From Verrucomicrobiales bacterium (GTDB taxonomy: Bacteria > Verrucomicrobiota > Verrucomicrobiia > Limisphaerales > UBA9464), in NCBI GenBank assembly GCA_027488845.1, contig JAIYBC010000046.1:1-64000 (forward strand): a stretch of 64,000 nt of DNA, written 5' to 3'. Under the pieces are notes generated by a model. The model searched no databases. It saw only the letters and a list, made by a program, of their open reading frames with translations, and was not told the DNA's origin. The translations under genes were made by a program, and so were the position numbers. Shown here piece after piece: positions 8,087-18,541 of this stretch; position 1 is the stretch's first letter; the number at the start of each line of letters is the position of its first letter.

Positions 8087-10399
8087 ATGAAGGCCCCCGT
8101 CACCCGCCCCGGAACGCTCTGGCATGTCGAGGCGCTGGCCCCGGACCTGTTCCGGCTTCGCGGCACACGCGAGCGCCGTTTCCATTCCCGTTCCTCGGGA
8201 GCCCTGGCCGAACGGGAATGGCCCTCCCCTCCCCTGCATGGCGTCGGCGGACGCGGCGGTGGAACCCTCGACACCTCCGAAGGCACCTTCACGCTCGGAC
8301 GCGGCGGTGCCTGGACGCTCAAGGACGCACACGGGATCACGGTGTTCTCGTCGCCGCGCGGCGGCACGGGATTCCAAGGCGGGAAGGCCGTCGTCGAACT
8401 CGAACTCGCCGAACACGAGTCCTTCTTCGGCCTGGGCGAAACCGCCGGCCCCCTCGACCGCCGTGGACAGGTCCGCGAGTTCTGGAACGTCGACGTCCTC
8501 GGCCACGCACCCGCGATCCATCCCGGCCTCAAGTCGCTCTACGTGTCGATCCCGTTCGCGATCTCGCTCCGCGACGGCCGCGCCGCGGGACTCTTCTGGG
8601 ACAACCCGGCGCGGCAATGCTGGAACCTGGGACAGGCCCGGCCGGATCGATGGACGCTCTCCGCGGATTCCGGCGAGATCGACCTGTACCTGTTCCTCGG
8701 CCCCACGGTGTCCGCGGTGGTCGCCCGGTATTCCCAACTGACCGGGACCATGCCGATGCCTCCGCGTTGGGCGTTGGGATACCAGCAGTGCCGGTACAGC
8801 TACGAATCGGCGGAACGGGTCGAGCAGGTCGCCGGGGAGTTCCGCCGTCGGAAGCTGCCCTGCGACGTCCTGTACCTCGACATCCACCACATGGACGCCT
8901 ACCGCGTCTTCACCTTCGGCCGCACCTTTCCCAAGCCCGCGGATCTGATCCGGCGGCTGGCCCGGCGCGGATTCAAGGTGGTCACGATCGTCGACCCCGG
9001 GGTGAAGGACGACCCGGGGTTCGGCGTGCTCCGTCGCGGCGTGGAGGCGGACGCGTTCGTGAAGGAGGCGGATGGCAAGACGGACTTCGTCGGCGAGGTC
9101 TGGCCCGGCCGGTCGAGGTTCCCCGACTTCCTGAACCCGGGGACGCGGGACTGGTGGGGCGATGAGCAGAAGGCCCTGCTGGACGTCGGGGTCGCCGGGG
9201 TGTGGAACGACATGAACGAGCCGGCGAACTTCGCCCGGCCGGACAAGACCCTGCCGCCCGACGCGCTGCACCGGACCGTGGACGGACCGCGGCCGCACGC
9301 CGAGGTGCACAACCTCTACGGCCAGGAGATGGCCCGGGCCTCCCGCGAAGGGGCGCTGCGCCACGCCCCGGACCGCCGTCCGTTCGTGATCACCCGCGCC
9401 GGTTACGCCGGCATCCAGAGGCACGCGCTCGTCTGGACCGGCGACAATTCGTCGACCTGGGAACACCTCGACGAAGCGGTCCGGATGCTCCTGAACCTCT
9501 CGGTCAGCGGCGTCCCCTTCTGCGGCGCCGACGTCGGGGGCTTCCTCGGGAACGCGACGCCGGAGCTGTTTGCGCGATGGATGCAGTTCGCCGCCTTCAC
9601 GCCGTTCTTCCGCGGACACTCCGACCTCGGAACCCGGGACCACGAGCCTTGGGCGTTCGGATCCGAGACCGAGGCGATCTCCCGATCCAGCCTCACGATC
9701 CGCTACCGGCTGCTGCCGCTTCTCTACGCGCTCTTCGCCGAGGCCCACCGGACGGGGAGCCCGATCATCCGGCCGCTCTTCTGGCGCTACCAGAACGACC
9801 CCGTGGCGGTGGCCTGCGCCGACCAGTTCCTGCTCGGCGACGACCTGCTCGTGGCCCCGGTGCTGCGGGCGGGCGCCGTCGCCCGGAGCGTCTACCTGCC
9901 CAACGACATCTGGTACGACTTCTGGACCGGCGAACGGTTCGAAGGCGGGGACCATGTGCTGGCCGACGCCCCGCTCGAGCGCATCCCGCTGTTCGTCCGC
10001 GCCGGCGCGCTGATACCGATGGGACGCGAACGGCAGTCCATCGGTCCCCGTGACGACGAGGGCCAGGTCCAGCTCCACGTCTGGCCGGGCCACTCGGGGT
10101 CGCTGGAGTGGTACGAGGACGACGGCACGACGATGCAGCACGAGTCGGGGCGGTTCCATCGGCGCAGCGTGACCAACACCGGCCGGGGCCGGCGGCAGAC
10201 GCTCCGCTTCGGGAAGTCGGCGGGCCTCTTCGAGAGCCGCGTGCGCTCGTGGCGTCTCGTGGTCTGGAACGCCACCCCGAAATCCAAGGTGAAGGTGGAT
10301 GGTGAAGCGCTGGAGCTGGACGTCTCGGAGGAGGGTCTGCTCAAGGCCGACATCCCCAACCGTCCCGACGCCTTCACGGTGGAGATCACCGGCCTTTGA
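8087..10399 (+). CDS. Glycoside hydrolase family 31 alpha-glucosidase
   Basis: Retaining alpha-glucosidase-like enzyme (770 aa) that would release alpha-linked glucose or xylose from oligosaccharides. The GH31 layout is complete: N-terminal beta-sandwich (about 1-220), catalytic barrel with nucleophile Asp375 in VWNDMNEP and acid/base Asp453 in VWTGDNSSTW, the GADVGGF and FRGHSD subsite motifs, then C-terminal beta domains. No signal peptide is evident, so it probably acts in the cytoplasm or periplasm by an unseen route. The next gene is a CE15-type esterase, which suggests a small plant-glycan-degrading unit. Alpha-xylosidase or related activities of GH31 cannot be excluded. Confidence 0.93.
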   Translation: MKAPVTRPGTLWHVEALAPDLFRLRGTRERRFHSRSSGALAEREWPSPPLHGVGGRGGGTLDTSEGTFTLGRGGAWTLKDAHGITVFSSPRGGTGFQGGKAVVELELAEHESFFGLGETAGPLDRRGQVREFWNVDVLGHAPAIHPGLKSLYVSIPFAISLRDGRAAGLFWDNPARQCWNLGQARPDRWTLSADSGEIDLYLFLGPTVSAVVARYSQLTGTMPMPPRWALGYQQCRYSYESAERVEQVAGEFRRRKLPCDVLYLDIHHMDAYRVFTFGRTFPKPADLIRRLARRGFKVVTIVDPGVKDDPGFGVLRRGVEADAFVKEADGKTDFVGEVWPGRSRFPDFLNPGTRDWWGDEQKALLDVGVAGVWNDMNEPANFARPDKTLPPDALHRTVDGPRPHAEVHNLYGQEMARASREGALRHAPDRRPFVITRAGYAGIQRHALVWTGDNSSTWEHLDEAVRMLLNLSVSGVPFCGADVGGFLGNATPELFARWMQFAAFTPFFRGHSDLGTRDHEPWAFGSETEAISRSSLTIRYRLLPLLYALFAEAHRTGSPIIRPLFWRYQNDPVAVACADQFLLGDDLLVAPVLRAGAVARSVYLPNDIWYDFWTGERFEGGDHVLADAPLERIPLFVRAGALIPMGRERQSIGPRDDEGQVQLHVWPGHSGSLEWYEDDGTTMQHESGRFHRRSVTNTGRGRRQTLRFGKSAGLFESRVRSWRLVVWNATPKSKVKVDGEALELDVSEEGLLKADIPNRPDAFTVEITGL

Positions 10400-10472
10400 T
10401 TCCGCGGCTCCCCGAGCGCTCCCGACGAGGCGGCGGTTGACCCGGATCTCCGGCCTGGAACAGCCTTCCCGC

Positions 10473-11756
10473 GTGAATCCCCGTCGACTCGGCATGCTCG
10501 CCGCGGTGTGCCTCGCCGCCGTCACCGCCATGTCCAAGGACGCCATCCCCATCAACGAGGTCGAGGCCAACGTCCCGCCCTACACCCTGCCCGAGCTGCT
10601 GGTCGACGCGAAGGGCCGCCGGATCACCACCGTCGGGGGCTGGGCCGGGAAGCGTAAGGAGTGGATGTCCCTGATCGAGGCCCACGAATACGGGGCGGTG
10701 CCGGCGGGACTGCACCGCGGTCCGGCGACCGTGGTGGAAATGAAGCCCGACGCCCTCGGGGGCAAGGCGGTGCGCAAACGGATCCGGGTTCCGTTGACCG
10801 CCGGACCGGACCCGGTCTCGGTCGACCTGCTGGTGTACCTGCCCAAGGACGCGAAGGGACCGGTGCCGGCCTTTGTGGGATTGAACTTCGCCGGAAATCA
10901 CGCGGCGGCCACCGAGACCGACGTTCCCCTGACCCGCGGTTGGATGCCCAAGTCGGCGAAGGGCGCCGTCGACAACCGCGCCACCGACGCGGCCCGCGGA
11001 ACGGAGTCGGAGGCGTGGCCCTTCGAGAAGATCGTCGAGCGCGGCTACGCGGTCGCCACGGCCCACTACGCGGACATCGAGGCGGACCATCCGGAGGGCT
11101 GGAAGACCGGTCTCCGAGGAGCTGTGGCCCCGGGCGGCGCCAACCACGTCTTCGCCCCCGGCGAATGGGGAGCCATCAGCGCCTGGTCGTGGGGACTCTC
11201 GCGCTGCTTCGACGCCCTCGCCGAGGACGCCGCCGTCGACGCGTCGAGGATCGCGGTGATCGGGCATTCGCGCCTGGGCAAGACCGCGATCTGGGCCGGC
11301 ATCCGGGATCCCCGGTTCGCCCTGGTGGTGGCGAACCAGTCCGGCGAAGGCGGCGCCGCGCTGTCGAAGCGCTTCTTCGGCGAGACCGTGCTCCGAATCA
11401 ACACCAGCTTCCCCCACTGGTTCTGCGGCCGCTTCAAGGACTACAACCACGCGACCGACAAGCTGCCCCATGACGCCCACGCGGTCATCGCCTGCGTCGC
11501 CCCGAGGCCGGTGTACATCGGCAGCGCCGAGGAGGACCGCTGGGCGGATCCCAAGGGCGAGTACCTCTCCGGCTGGCATGCGTCTCCGGTCTACGCGCTC
11601 TTTGGGCTGAAGGGGCTGCCACAGGAGGCCCAACCGCCGGTCAACACCTCCGTCGGCGGCCATGTCGGCTACCACATCCGCACGGGCAAGCACGACCTCA
11701 CGGGACGCGACTGGGCCCACTACCTGGACTTCGCCGACCGCCACCTCAGGCGGTGA
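10473..11756 (+). CDS. CE15-type glucuronoyl esterase-like exported hydrolase
   Basis: A 427-aa alpha/beta hydrolase resembling bacterial glucuronoyl methylesterases, which cut the ester between lignin and glucuronoxylan. The nucleophile motif GHSRLGK (Ser266) carries the SRxGK signature of CE15; downstream are the EEDRWADP region and the histidine in GYHIRTGKHDLT. GTG 10473 is preferred because it opens a signal peptide (NPRRLGMLAAVCLAAVTA) and lies beyond the end of the GH31 gene. A TTGACC box sits at 10437-10442, but I see no good -10. Location is probably periplasmic. Xylan acetyl esterase-like relatives are the main alternative. Confidence 0.83.
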   Translation: MNPRRLGMLAAVCLAAVTAMSKDAIPINEVEANVPPYTLPELLVDAKGRRITTVGGWAGKRKEWMSLIEAHEYGAVPAGLHRGPATVVEMKPDALGGKAVRKRIRVPLTAGPDPVSVDLLVYLPKDAKGPVPAFVGLNFAGNHAAATETDVPLTRGWMPKSAKGAVDNRATDAARGTESEAWPFEKIVERGYAVATAHYADIEADHPEGWKTGLRGAVAPGGANHVFAPGEWGAISAWSWGLSRCFDALAEDAAVDASRIAVIGHSRLGKTAIWAGIRDPRFALVVANQSGEGGAALSKRFFGETVLRINTSFPHWFCGRFKDYNHATDKLPHDAHAVIACVAPRPVYIGSAEEDRWADPKGEYLSGWHASPVYALFGLKGLPQEAQPPVNTSVGGHVGYHIRTGKHDLTGRDWAHYLDFADRHLRR

Positions 11757-11778
11757 GAGAATGGGCCGAGGAGACCTC

Positions 11779-11902
11779 GCGCCAAGACGCCAAGACGCGA
11801 AGGAACGGCCAAGGAACCGCCGTGTTCCGCTGGAAGAACCGATCGGCTTTCGGTGGTCGCCGTTGCGGCTTCGGTTCCAGCTTACCGTTGGCGTCTTGGC
11901 GC
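11779..11902. repeat. Inverted pair of CGCCAAGACG-type repeats
   Basis: GCGCCAAGACGCC (11779-11791) has an exact inverted copy GGCGTCTTGGCGC (11890-11902) 98 bases away, and each is flanked by further degenerate copies of the same roughly 8-base unit (CCAAGACG, GCGAAGG, GTTTGCG). The same style of repeat occurs near 30962-30987, 40622-40650 and 53790-53917. It lies in the gap between convergent genes. Confidence 0.65.
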
Positions 11903-11969
11903 GTTTGCGTAAGGCCCGTCTTCGTATCCGATGGACGCTTCCAGTCGCCGCGGACGTCGGGAAACGAGA

Positions 11970-12010
11970 AGGCGCCGGGAATCGGGAAAGCTCCCCGACG
12001 CCCGGCGCCT
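11970..12010. terminator. Bidirectional hairpin terminator
   Basis: AGGCGCCGGG (11970-11979) pairs with CCCGGCGCCT (12001-12010), and an inner stem TCGGG (11982-11986)/CCCGA (11994-11998) extends it. It lies between the convergent esterase and oxidoreductase stops, where it can serve both. Confidence 0.65.
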
Positions 12011-12027
12011 GAAACTGATGCCTCCGC

Positions 12028-13104
<1,077 letters not shown>

Positions 13105-13341
13105 GGAGATGGCGGGAGGAATCGTGGGGTGAAGGCCCGGATGGACGAAGCGGAAAATGGCCGGCCGCACTCCGGGACTTGCCGGACCAAAACAGTGGCA
13201 AGGCAAGCGGGACGATGAACGTGCGCGCGGGCATCCGGCGACGACACGGATGGCCGCAGATCCGGAGCTTCAGCCCCGCCGATGTGCGTTGGGACGGTCT
13301 TATGCCGTGGAGTCGGCGGAGTCTCGGCCCCGGGTCGCCGG

Positions 13342-14007
13342 CTACTCCGGTTCTTCGTCCAGTTGGGTCACGACGCGTGCACGTCCGTCCCACCAGGCCA
13401 ACGCGAAGAGGCCGATGGCAACCGGGACGAGCTTCCACGGCATGGAGGCGTCGCCTGGATGCACGGCCACGGGATCGAGGACGGCGTCGGAGGGATCGGC
13501 GGGGTTGTAGTGGACCTGGACTCGAGCCCCTTCCGGAAAACGGCGTGCGAGGACTTCCTCCTGATCTCCCACCCGGAAGTTCCCCGGGGTGACCATCGAA
13601 CCTTCATGGCGTCGGCCGTCGACCTCGTAGCGGTAGAGCAGGTCCAGATACCGGTCATTGTCGAAACGGATGCCGATGCCGGAACCGCGCGTCGCCGCAT
13701 TCCACCGGTTCATGGAACCCGGCTGCAGGGTGCGCACCACCGAGCGGACCACGACCCCGGTGACCACGGGCCAACGGGCGGCCGCGGACGAGTTCCCCTT
13801 GGCGCTCCCGAGCTTCGCCGAGACGACAACCGCAAAGCCCAGACAGAGAACCCCGGCCATGAGCCACACGATGGAGGGCGCCAGGGAGGACCGGCCCCGT
13901 CGGCGGCGCCACCAGGACCAGGAGAAGAGGGCGACCAACGCGACCCAGGCGACGAGGATTCCGGGGACATCCCTGGTCGGCGCGTCCGGGGAGATGAGGG
14001 GGTTCAT
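13342..14007 (-). CDS. DUF3592 domain membrane protein
   Basis: A 221-aa protein with two N-terminal membrane segments (about residues 16-34 and 45-66), an extracytoplasmic beta-rich region and a final membrane segment near 195-210 (WKLVPVAIGLFALAWW). The stretch from WPVVTGVVV through YRYEVDGRRHEG to FPEGARVQVHYNPADPSDAVL is the DUF3592 pattern. The family has no established reaction. ATG 14007 is used because the membrane domain starts just after it. It is divergent from the dehydrogenase/cytochrome gene; the 237-base gap to the next minus-strand gene (13105-13341) shows nothing I can name. Confidence 0.75.
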   Translation of the reverse strand: MNPLISPDAPTRDVPGILVAWVALVALFSWSWWRRRRGRSSLAPSIVWLMAGVLCLGFAVVVSAKLGSAKGNSSAAARWPVVTGVVVRSVVRTLQPGSMNRWNAATRGSGIGIRFDNDRYLDLLYRYEVDGRRHEGSMVTPGNFRVGDQEEVLARRFPEGARVQVHYNPADPSDAVLDPVAVHPGDASMPWKLVPVAIGLFALAWWDGRARVVTQLDEEPE

Positions 14008-14133
14008 GGCGGTCGCGGTGAGGTTTCCCGGGCTTTGGAATCCTGCCCATCGGAAATCCCGGCATGCGTTTCCGAATCCGGGCAGGGCCCGCGACGTCCT
14101 GCTGTCCACGCCCGAAATGGCGCGAGCGGTCGC

Positions 14134-14161
14134 TTGCGTCGTGGGGGCCTGCAAATATCCT
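14134..14161 (+). promoter_or_regulatory. Promoter-like boxes of the dehydrogenase/cytochrome gene
   Basis: TTGCGT (14134-14139), a 16-base spacer, TATCCT (14156-14161), then 10 bases to ATG 14172. No Shine-Dalgarno intervenes. Same geometry as the GH31 gene promoter at 8049-8076. Confidence 0.5.
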
Positions 14162-14171
14162 CCAGCACTTT

Positions 14172-17100
14172 ATGCGTTTCCCGAGTGTTCTCCATGCGCG
14201 TGCCGCCCTGTGCGCGGCCGTCTGGCTTGCCCTGTCCGGTTCCGTTTCCGCGCAGCACAAACTGGGACCCGCCCAGACCTCGTTCGAGAACCCGAAGATC
14301 GCCGCCGCCTCGGACGAGGCCCAGAAGGCGATCCGCCGCTTCACCTACCCCGCGGGCTGGAAGGCCGAGCTCTGGGCCGCGGAACCCGACGTGGCCCACG
14401 GCGTGGCGCTGCATGTCGCCGACGACGGCCGCGTGTTCGTGGCGGAAAGCTTCCGCGCCTGGAGGGGCGTCCCCGACATCCGCGGCATCATGTCGTGGCT
14501 CGACGAGGATCTCGCCTGCCGGTCCGTGGACGACCGCCTTGCGATGATGCAGCGGCATCTGAAGCCGGAGGAGATGGCCGGGTACTACCGCAACACCGAG
14601 CGCGTGCGCCTCCTGCGCGACACGAAGGGAACGGGCAAGGCGGATGTGTCCACGGTGTTCGCCGAGAACTTCGCCACCCCGCTGGACGGCGTGGCGTCGG
14701 GCGTCTTCGCCCGGGGAAAGGACGTCTTCTTCGCCAACATCCCCAACGTCTGGAACCTGCGCGACCAGGACGGCGACGGCGTGGCGGACCAGCGCCGCAG
14801 CATCAGCTACGGCCATGGCATCCGCGTCGGGTTCCTCGGGCACGACCTGCACGGGCTCGTGTTCGGGCCGGACGGCAAGCTGTACTTCTCGATCGGCGAC
14901 CGCGCCTCGATGCTGAAGACGGAGGGCGGCCACGTGGTGGGCACGCCCGACACCGGGGCGGTCTTCCGCTGCGAGCCGGACGGCTCGGGTGTGGAGATGG
15001 TCTACATGGGGCTGCGGAACCCGCAGGACCTGGTGTTCGACGAGTGGGGCGACCTCTTCACCGGCGACAACAACTCCGACGGCGGCGACCAGGCGCGTTG
15101 GACCTGGCTGGTCGAGGGTGGCGACAGCGGCTGGCGGATCGGCTGGCAGTTCCTCGAGTCCGGCAACGCCCCGAACCCGCGCGGCCCGTGGAACTCGGAG
15201 AAGATGTGGCATCCGCAGAACGACGCGCAGCCCGCCTGGGTCACGCCGCCGATCAAGAACATCACCTCCGGCCCCTCCGGCGTGAGCTACTACGAGGGCA
15301 CCGGCGCGGGCCCCGAGTGGAACGGCACGTTCACGCTGTGCGACTTCCGCGGCAGCTCCAGCGGTTCCGGCATCGTGAAGTTCAAGCTGAAGCCCAAGGG
15401 CGCCGGCTTCGAGATCGTGGACGACGAGAAGTTCATCTGGTCGGTCAACGCCACCGACGGCCACTGGGGTCCGGACGGGTCGTTCTGGCTGCTGGACTGG
15501 TTCGACGGCTGGGAGCCGGTCGGCAAGGGACGCATCTACCGCTTCAGCGACCCGAAGCACTCCGGGGCACCGGTCGTCGCCGAGACCCGGGACATCCTGT
15601 CGAAGGGCTTCTCCGGACGGTCCGCCTCGGAGCTCTCGCGTCTGCTGGCGCATCCGAACTTCCGGGTCCGCCAAGGCGCGCAGTTCGAGCTGGCCGGACG
15701 CGGCGACGACAAGTCGCTGTTGAAGGCGGCCATTTCCGGCAAGACGACGCAGGCCCGGCTCCATGGCGTCTGGGGCGCCGGCCAGGCCGCGCGCGCGGCC
15801 CGGAACACCACCGTGCCGGGCGCGAAGGTCGAGACGCTGGAGCGCCTGATCCCGCTGCTCGCCGACTCCGAGCCCCGGATCCGGGCCAATGCCGCGCGGG
15901 TGCTCGGCGACGCCCGTTACGGCCGCGCCTACGAGGCCCTGGTCCGCCTCACCACGGATTCCGATCCACACACCCGGGCGCTCGGGACGATCGCCCTTTC
16001 CAAGCTCGGGCGTCGCGAGTCGATCCCGGCCGTCTTCGCGATGCTGGAGTCGAACGCCGACAAGGATCCCTACCTGCGCCACGCCGGGGTCATGGCCCTG
16101 CTCGGGGCGAACGACATCGACGCCCTGGTGAACAACGCGAAGCATCCCTCGGAATCGGTCCGGCTCGGGATCGTGCTCGCGCTGCGCAAGCTGGAGCGGA
16201 ACGAGATCGCGCTGTTCCTGCACGACGCGTCCCCGAAGGTGGTCACCGAGGCCGCCCGGGCGATCAACGACCAGCCGATCCCGGGCGCCATGGAGGCCCT
16301 CGCGAAGCTGATCTCCGAGCCGCTCCCCGAGCACCCGCCGCTTTCGCGTCGCGTGGTCAACGCCAACTACCGGTTCGGCACGGACGGCACCGCGGTGGCG
16401 CTGGCGAAGTACGCCGCGAAAAGCGGAGGATCCGAGGCGCTCCGCGCGGAGGCCATCGACGCCCTGACGCTCTGGCCTTCCAATCCGGGACGCGACCGTG
16501 TCACGGGGCTCTGGCGTCCGACGGCGTTCGCTCGGGATTCCAAGACCCCGGCCGACGCGCTGCGCCCCAACGCCGCCGCGCTGGTGGCCTCGGCCCCGAA
16601 CAAGGTCCGCGCCGCCGCGGCCCGCGCCGCGGGAACCCTGAAGATCGCGGAGGCCGCCCCGGCCCTGGCCCAGGTGGTCCGCGGGGGCGAGGCCGACGCG
16701 GCCACCCGCTCGGAGGCGCTTCGCGCGCTGGCCGCCCTGCAGGCGCCCGAGTACGCGGACGCCCTCGCCGCCGCGGCGAAGGATTCCGACGACAAGGTCC
16801 GCAGCCTGGCGACCAAGCTCGCGGTCGAGCAGCCGCCCGCGGTCCGCGCCTCGGCCCAGTCGGCCGGTGGCGCCTCCGGACTCGGTTCGCTCGAGCAGGC
16901 GCTCGCCTCGGGCACGCTGACCGAGAAGCAGGCCGCGTTCGCCACGCTGGGAACACTTCCCGGCGCCCAGGCCGACGGCGTTCTCACCCGCTGGATGGAA
17001 CAGCTGCTCGCCGGCAAGGTCGCCGCGGAACTCCAGCTCGACGTGCTCGACGCCGCCGCCAAGCGCGACGCGCTGAAGCCGTTGGTCGCGAAGTTCGACG

Positions 17101-17570
17101 CCTCCCTCGACGCCAAGGATCCCATCGCCAAGTGGAAGGTCAGCCTCACCGGCGGCAACGTCGAGGAGGGGCGCAAGGTCTTCCACGAGCGGGCCGAGGT
17201 CAGCTGCGTCCGCTGCCACAAGATCCAAGGCGAAGGCGGCGAGGTCGGCCCCGATCTCACCGGCCTGGCCGGGCGCAACGGACGCGACTACGTCCTGACC
17301 GCCATCATCCATCCCAACGCGACCATCGCGCAGGGATACGAGAACGTGCTCGTCAACCTGAAGAACGGCCAGTCCTACGCCGGCGTGATCAAGTCGGAGA
17401 CCGCGGAGGAACTGCTGTTGAACTCACCCGAGGACGGCCTGGTGAAGGTCAAGGTCGCCGACATCCAGAGCCGGGAGAAGGGATTGTCCGGGATGCCGGA
17501 AGGCTTCGGCGACCTGCTCACCCGCCAGGACCTGCGCAACCTGATCGAGTACCTGGCGACGACGAAGTGA
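14172..17570 (+). CDS. PVC-type membrane-bound dehydrogenase with HEAT-like repeats and C-terminal haem domain
   Basis: A 1132-aa exported protein of the type greatly expanded in Planctomycetota and Verrucomicrobiota. A signal peptide (about residues 1-26, ending VSAQ) is followed by a sugar/alcohol-dehydrogenase-like beta-propeller (about 50-470; LVFGPDGKLYFSIGDRASM, GLRNPQDLVFDEWGDLFTGDNNSDGGD are typical blade strings), then HEAT-like helical repeats (about 490-900), then a cytochrome c-like domain with one CVRCH haem site (residues 1012-1016) and the family tail ending TRQDLRNLIEYLA. It probably oxidises a sugar in the periplasm and passes electrons to its own haem. The Bat-type cassette starts 7 bases after its stop. 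Confidence 0.9.
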   Translation: MRFPSVLHARAALCAAVWLALSGSVSAQHKLGPAQTSFENPKIAAASDEAQKAIRRFTYPAGWKAELWAAEPDVAHGVALHVADDGRVFVAESFRAWRGVPDIRGIMSWLDEDLACRSVDDRLAMMQRHLKPEEMAGYYRNTERVRLLRDTKGTGKADVSTVFAENFATPLDGVASGVFARGKDVFFANIPNVWNLRDQDGDGVADQRRSISYGHGIRVGFLGHDLHGLVFGPDGKLYFSIGDRASMLKTEGGHVVGTPDTGAVFRCEPDGSGVEMVYMGLRNPQDLVFDEWGDLFTGDNNSDGGDQARWTWLVEGGDSGWRIGWQFLESGNAPNPRGPWNSEKMWHPQNDAQPAWVTPPIKNITSGPSGVSYYEGTGAGPEWNGTFTLCDFRGSSSGSGIVKFKLKPKGAGFEIVDDEKFIWSVNATDGHWGPDGSFWLLDWFDGWEPVGKGRIYRFSDPKHSGAPVVAETRDILSKGFSGRSASELSRLLAHPNFRVRQGAQFELAGRGDDKSLLKAAISGKTTQARLHGVWGAGQAARAARNTTVPGAKVETLERLIPLLADSEPRIRANAARVLGDARYGRAYEALVRLTTDSDPHTRALGTIALSKLGRRESIPAVFAMLESNADKDPYLRHAGVMALLGANDIDALVNNAKHPSESVRLGIVLALRKLERNEIALFLHDASPKVVTEAARAINDQPIPGAMEALAKLISEPLPEHPPLSRRVVNANYRFGTDGTAVALAKYAAKSGGSEALRAEAIDALTLWPSNPGRDRVTGLWRPTAFARDSKTPADALRPNAAALVASAPNKVRAAAARAAGTLKIAEAAPALAQVVRGGEADAATRSEALRALAALQAPEYADALAAAAKDSDDKVRSLATKLAVEQPPAVRASAQSAGGASGLGSLEQALASGTLTEKQAAFATLGTLPGAQADGVLTRWMEQLLAGKVAAELQLDVLDAAAKRDALKPLVAKFDASLDAKDPIAKWKVSLTGGNVEEGRKVFHERAEVSCVRCHKIQGEGGEVGPDLTGLAGRNGRDYVLTAIIHPNATIAQGYENVLVNLKNGQSYAGVIKSETAEELLLNSPEDGLVKVKVADIQSREKGLSGMPEGFGDLLTRQDLRNLIEYLATTK

Positions 17571-17577
17571 GACCGGG

Positions 17578-18483
17578 ATGCTGCCAACCGACTACCTGAA
17601 GCGCCTCCGGCTGGTGGAGGTCCGTGCCCGGCTCGTGAGCGAGCAGCTGATGGGCGGCCGGATGGCCAGCGTCTTCAAGGGTCGCGGGATGGACTTCGCC
17701 GACGTCCGGGAATACGTGCCGGGCGACGACGTGCGGCGCATCGACTGGAACGTCACCGCCCGGCTGCGGAAGCCGTTCATCAAACGCCATGTGGAGGAGC
17801 GGGAGCTGGTGGTGATGCTGCTGGTGGACCTCTCCGCCAGCGGCCACTTCGGCACCGCGTCCGGCGACACCGCCGCGGAGACGATGCGGGAACAGGCCGC
17901 CATCCTCGCCGGCGCGCTGGCCTTCAGCGCGGTGCGCGACGGCGACCGCGTGGGGGCCATCCTCTTCACCGACCGAGTCGAGCGCTACGTGCCTCCCCGC
18001 AAGACACGTTCCCACGTGACGCGCCTGCTGCACGAACTGCTGTCCGTGGTCCCCGCCGGCCGCGGCACCTCGCTGACCGCGGGCCTCAACTTCCTGAACA
18101 ACCTCTACCGCCGGCCGACCCTGTCCTTCGTGCTGTCGGACTTCCACGATCCCGACACGGAATCCTGGACCCGGGCGGTGAAGTCCACCAACCGCCGGCA
18201 CGAGCTCATGGCGCTGCGGATGACGGACAGGCGCGAGACGGAACTGCCGGACGTCGGCTGGGCGTTGTTGCAGGACGCCGAGACGGGCGAGGTGATGGAG
18301 GTGGACACCTCGGATCCCGCGGTCCGCGAGGGCTGGTCCAAGCAGGCGGCCGGGCGGAATGCGGAACTCCTCGCCACCTTCCGCTCGGGACGCGTGCCCG
18401 AGCTCGAGGTGCGGACCGACCAGCCGTGGGCCCAGCGCCTGCAGCGTTTCCTGGACGGCGCCGCGAGACGGAGGATCGCGTGA
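17578..18483 (+). CDS. DUF58 domain protein (Bat cassette)
   Basis: A 301-aa cytoplasmic protein. The DUF58 signature runs from FKGRGMDFADVREY through DDVRRIDWNVTAR (about residues 32-60), and a VWA-like metal-site motif VDLSAS follows near residue 82. DUF58 proteins normally work with a MoxR AAA+ ATPase to mature or chaperone envelope proteins, together with BatA/BatB/TPR partners. Here the partners follow in order but no moxR precedes; the upstream gene is the dehydrogenase/cytochrome, 7 bases away. Co-transcription with that gene is likely. Confidence 0.9.
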   Translation: MLPTDYLKRLRLVEVRARLVSEQLMGGRMASVFKGRGMDFADVREYVPGDDVRRIDWNVTARLRKPFIKRHVEERELVVMLLVDLSASGHFGTASGDTAAETMREQAAILAGALAFSAVRDGDRVGAILFTDRVERYVPPRKTRSHVTRLLHELLSVVPAGRGTSLTAGLNFLNNLYRRPTLSFVLSDFHDPDTESWTRAVKSTNRRHELMALRMTDRRETELPDVGWALLQDAETGEVMEVDTSDPAVREGWSKQAAGRNAELLATFRSGRVPELEVRTDQPWAQRLQRFLDGAARRRIA

Positions 18484-18541
18484 ACGCCGGATCCCGCGCA
18501 CCCTTTCCTGCCGTCGACTTCCGCAACCCGTCCGGCAACCG

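Noticed and set aside
14004-17312. Very long open frames antisense to, or out of frame with, the dehydrogenase/cytochrome gene (also around 7361-10570, 13658-17599 and 20951-24484)
   Set aside because: They are Arg/Pro/Gly/Ala-rich shadows created by G+C-biased third positions; the opposite or shifted frame carries clear protein families throughout.
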